In this document: piece by piece, positions 33,701 to 35,066 of the stretch | How positions within the stretch are numbered: position 1 is the stretch's first letter | Layout of the letters: every line of letters begins with the position of its first letter | Assembly (NCBI RefSeq): GCF_032854445.1 | Contig: NW_027018365.1 | Location: 1-35,066 of the forward strand | Reading direction: 5' to 3' | Source: Liolophura sinensis | Lineage: Eukaryota > Mollusca > Polyplacophora > Chitonida > Chitonidae | DNA: 35,066 nucleotides | Notes under the pieces: generated by a model | What the model saw: only the letters and a program-made list of their open reading frames with translations | Told to the model about the DNA's origin: nothing | The model's database searches: none | Translations under genes and position numbers: made by a program

Positions 33701-35066
33701 CTAGCAGCACTGGAACAGTTTTTCCACTTTTGCATTTTTGCTTCGTCTTTTTGTTAATTGAAATCGGCTAAACTGTACTCTGTAAAATCGCGACTGGTCA
33801 TTACTATATTCAACTTTTGACTATAAGTTATGTGCCCTTCGGTAGCCCAGAAGACCTGAAATCTTTGGGCTAAGCCCATTTAACTCACCCAGCAATTGCC
33901 TTACTTCTAAGTCCAAGACAATCTCAATGTCTTTATCTACGTGTAGAAAAACCACACCATTTGTACGTGAAAAACACAAGGTACTTGATACAGTCTGCTG
34001 TAAAAGGTACAACTGACCACAGACCCACATAAATAAGGTGCCAAAAGATGCGGAATTGAGCCAGGCATCAGCAGCTGTTGAAAAATTGCAAATATCCCTG
34101 GTTTCCATGGAGTAAGAGCCGTTGCTGGGCACGTGATTATGACATAAATGATCATTCAATTGTCACTACAGGCAAAAGTATTGGTCGGAGAGCAACGCGG
34201 TTTGCACCATTCGATTTGTCGTCACAAAATACGTCGGATTAGCCTCTTACCAGCAGCACTGGGAACAGTTTTTCCACTTTTGCATTTTTGCCTGGTGTTT
34301 TTGTTAATTGAAACCGGCTACACTGCACTCTGTACAATCGCGACTGGTCATTACTATATTCAACTTTTGACTATAAGTTATGTGCCCTTCGGTAGCCCAG
34401 AAGACCTGAAATCTTTGGGCTAAGCCCATTTAACTCACCCAGGAATTGCCTTACTTCTAAGTGCAAGACAATCTCAATGTCTTGTATCTACGTGTAGAAA
34501 AACCACACCATTTGTACGTGAAAACCACAAGGTACTTGATACAGTCTGCTGTTAAAAAGTACAACTGAACACTGACCCACTTCAGTAAGGTGCCAAAGAT
34601 GCGGAATTGAGCCAGGCATCGGCAGCTGTTGAAAAATTGCAAATTTCCCTGGTTTCCATGGAGTAAGAGCCGTTGCTGGGCACGTGATTATGACATAAAT
34701 GATCATTCAATTGTCACTACAGCCAAAAGTATTGGTCGGAGAGCAACGCGGTTCGCACCATTCGATTTCTCGTCACAAAATACGTCGGATTAGCCTCTTA
34801 CCAGCAGCACTGGAACAGTTTTTCCACTTTTGCATTTTTACCTGGTCTTTTTGTTAATTGAAATCGGCTACACTGCACTCTGTACAATCGCGACTGGTCA
34901 TTACTATATCAACTTTTGACTATAAGTTATGTGCCCTTCGGTAGCCCAGAAGACGTCAAATTTTTGGGCTAAGCCCATTCTAACTCACCCCAGCAATTGT
35001 CTTACTTCTAAGTGCAAGACAATCTCAATGTCTTTATCTACGTGTAGAAAAACCAGACCATTTGTA
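30746..35066 (+). repeat. Array block I, units 57-64, right edge
   Basis: Unit starts: 30746, 31302, 31852, 32397, 32946, 33496, 34048, 34599 (the last incomplete). Spacings are 556, 550, 545, 549, 550, 552, 551, so indels are dense here, mostly single bases in homopolymers (GGGGCACGTG at 31931, GTTTTCCAC near 32070, AATTTTTTG near 33272, GGTTTTCCATGG near 33550). From about 31465 the order and private variants match block G/H shifted by nine units. The window ends inside a unit, so no array boundary is seen. Confidence 0.9.
31465..35066 (+). repeat. Duplicated segment, right copy (nine-unit offset, cut by window edge)
   Basis: Partner of 26505-30109; it probably continues past the window. 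It carries many private 1-base gains and losses relative to the left copy (for example CCTCTACCAG near 32049, ATCTCATGTC near 32275, ACACAAGTAC near 32877, CAACTTTGAC near 33261, CTTGTATCTAC near 34483, GCCAAAGATG near 34593). Substitution differences are few by comparison, which is unusual for natural divergence and compatible with consensus error. Confidence 0.88.

Larger units (their letters stand above)
1..35066 (+). repeat. Tandem satellite array, ~549-bp unit, ~63.9 copies
   Basis: The same ~549-base unit recurs head-to-tail across the whole window with no spacer, no inversion and no unique insert. Marking each unit by ATGCGGAATT and its one- or two-base variants gives 64 starts (listed in the block entries), spaced 545-556 apart except one 537. 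Units are highly similar; differences are point substitutions shared by subfamilies plus scattered 1-bp indels. Composition of one unit by hand count is 42% G+C with CpG about 0.65 of expectation. No flank is seen, so true array length is unknown. This is the organisation of eukaryotic satellite DNA; chromosome location cannot be told from sequence alone. An rDNA spacer subrepeat array is a less likely alternative, since no rRNA sequence is visible. The unit is not one I recognise. Confidence 0.98.

Noticed and set aside
1-35066. CRISPR array
   Set aside because: Units are about 549 bases and directly adjacent, with no short repeat/unique spacer alternation and no cas genes.
1-35066. Transposable element or terminal-inverted-repeat element inserted in the array
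   Set aside because: Reading through all units I found no segment that departs from the unit sequence by more than small indels, no target-site duplications and no transposase or reverse-transcriptase motifs.
1-35066. rDNA intergenic spacer subrepeats
   Set aside because: No rRNA gene sequence occurs in 35 kb and the units are long and continuous; not formally excluded because no flank is visible.

Overview
The window is one uninterrupted satellite DNA array. A repeat unit of about 549 bp runs head-to-tail in a single orientation from the first base to the last. Taking ATGCGGAATT as the arbitrary unit start, I located 63 complete units and a 64th cut by the right edge (34599-35066, 468 bases). 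About half of the unit-to-unit distances are exactly 549; the extremes are 537 and 556. No unique flank, protein-coding gene, RNA gene, transposon or prokaryotic operon is visible, so the array continues beyond both edges. A kilobase-scale unit copied more than 60 times, with layered higher-order duplications, points to eukaryotic heterochromatin (centromeric, pericentromeric, subtelomeric or sex-chromosomal). I do not recognise the family and cannot name the species. A hand count of the unit at 10981-11529 gives about 42% G+C and 16 CpGs against about 25 expected, so CpG is only mildly depleted.

Layout: 1-10431 is a mosaic of subfamilies with several insertions and deletions. It holds two long-range duplications: units 1-2 recur ten units later, and roughly 900-2540 recurs fifteen units later. 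10432-12079 is a run of three near-identical units. 12080-17018 alternates two unit types. 17019-21405 is a four-unit higher-order repeat of about 2.19 kb present twice. 21406-24150 is a transition. 24151-27444 is a three-unit higher-order repeat of 1,647 bp present twice. From about 26505 to the right edge, two copies of a segment of at least 3.6 kb lie about 4,956 bases (nine units) apart.

Within the unit, the most variable part is a block of about 20 bases near the unit end, which occurs in five main sequence classes. It lies directly after a strongly conserved nested inverted repeat that could fold into a 30-base hairpin. Other symmetric elements recur in every unit or in subfamilies: a 10-bp palindrome that grows to 16 bp in some units, a 13-bp palindrome TGGGCTAAGCCCA, a 19-bp stem-loop and CACGTG. 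Open frames exist on both strands, but they mostly begin at TTG or GTG, overlap in antisense and are broken freely by indels, so I treat them as non-coding.

The layout reads as a record of unequal exchange and gene conversion. Part of the single-base indel load at the two ends may be consensus error in a hard-to-assemble array.
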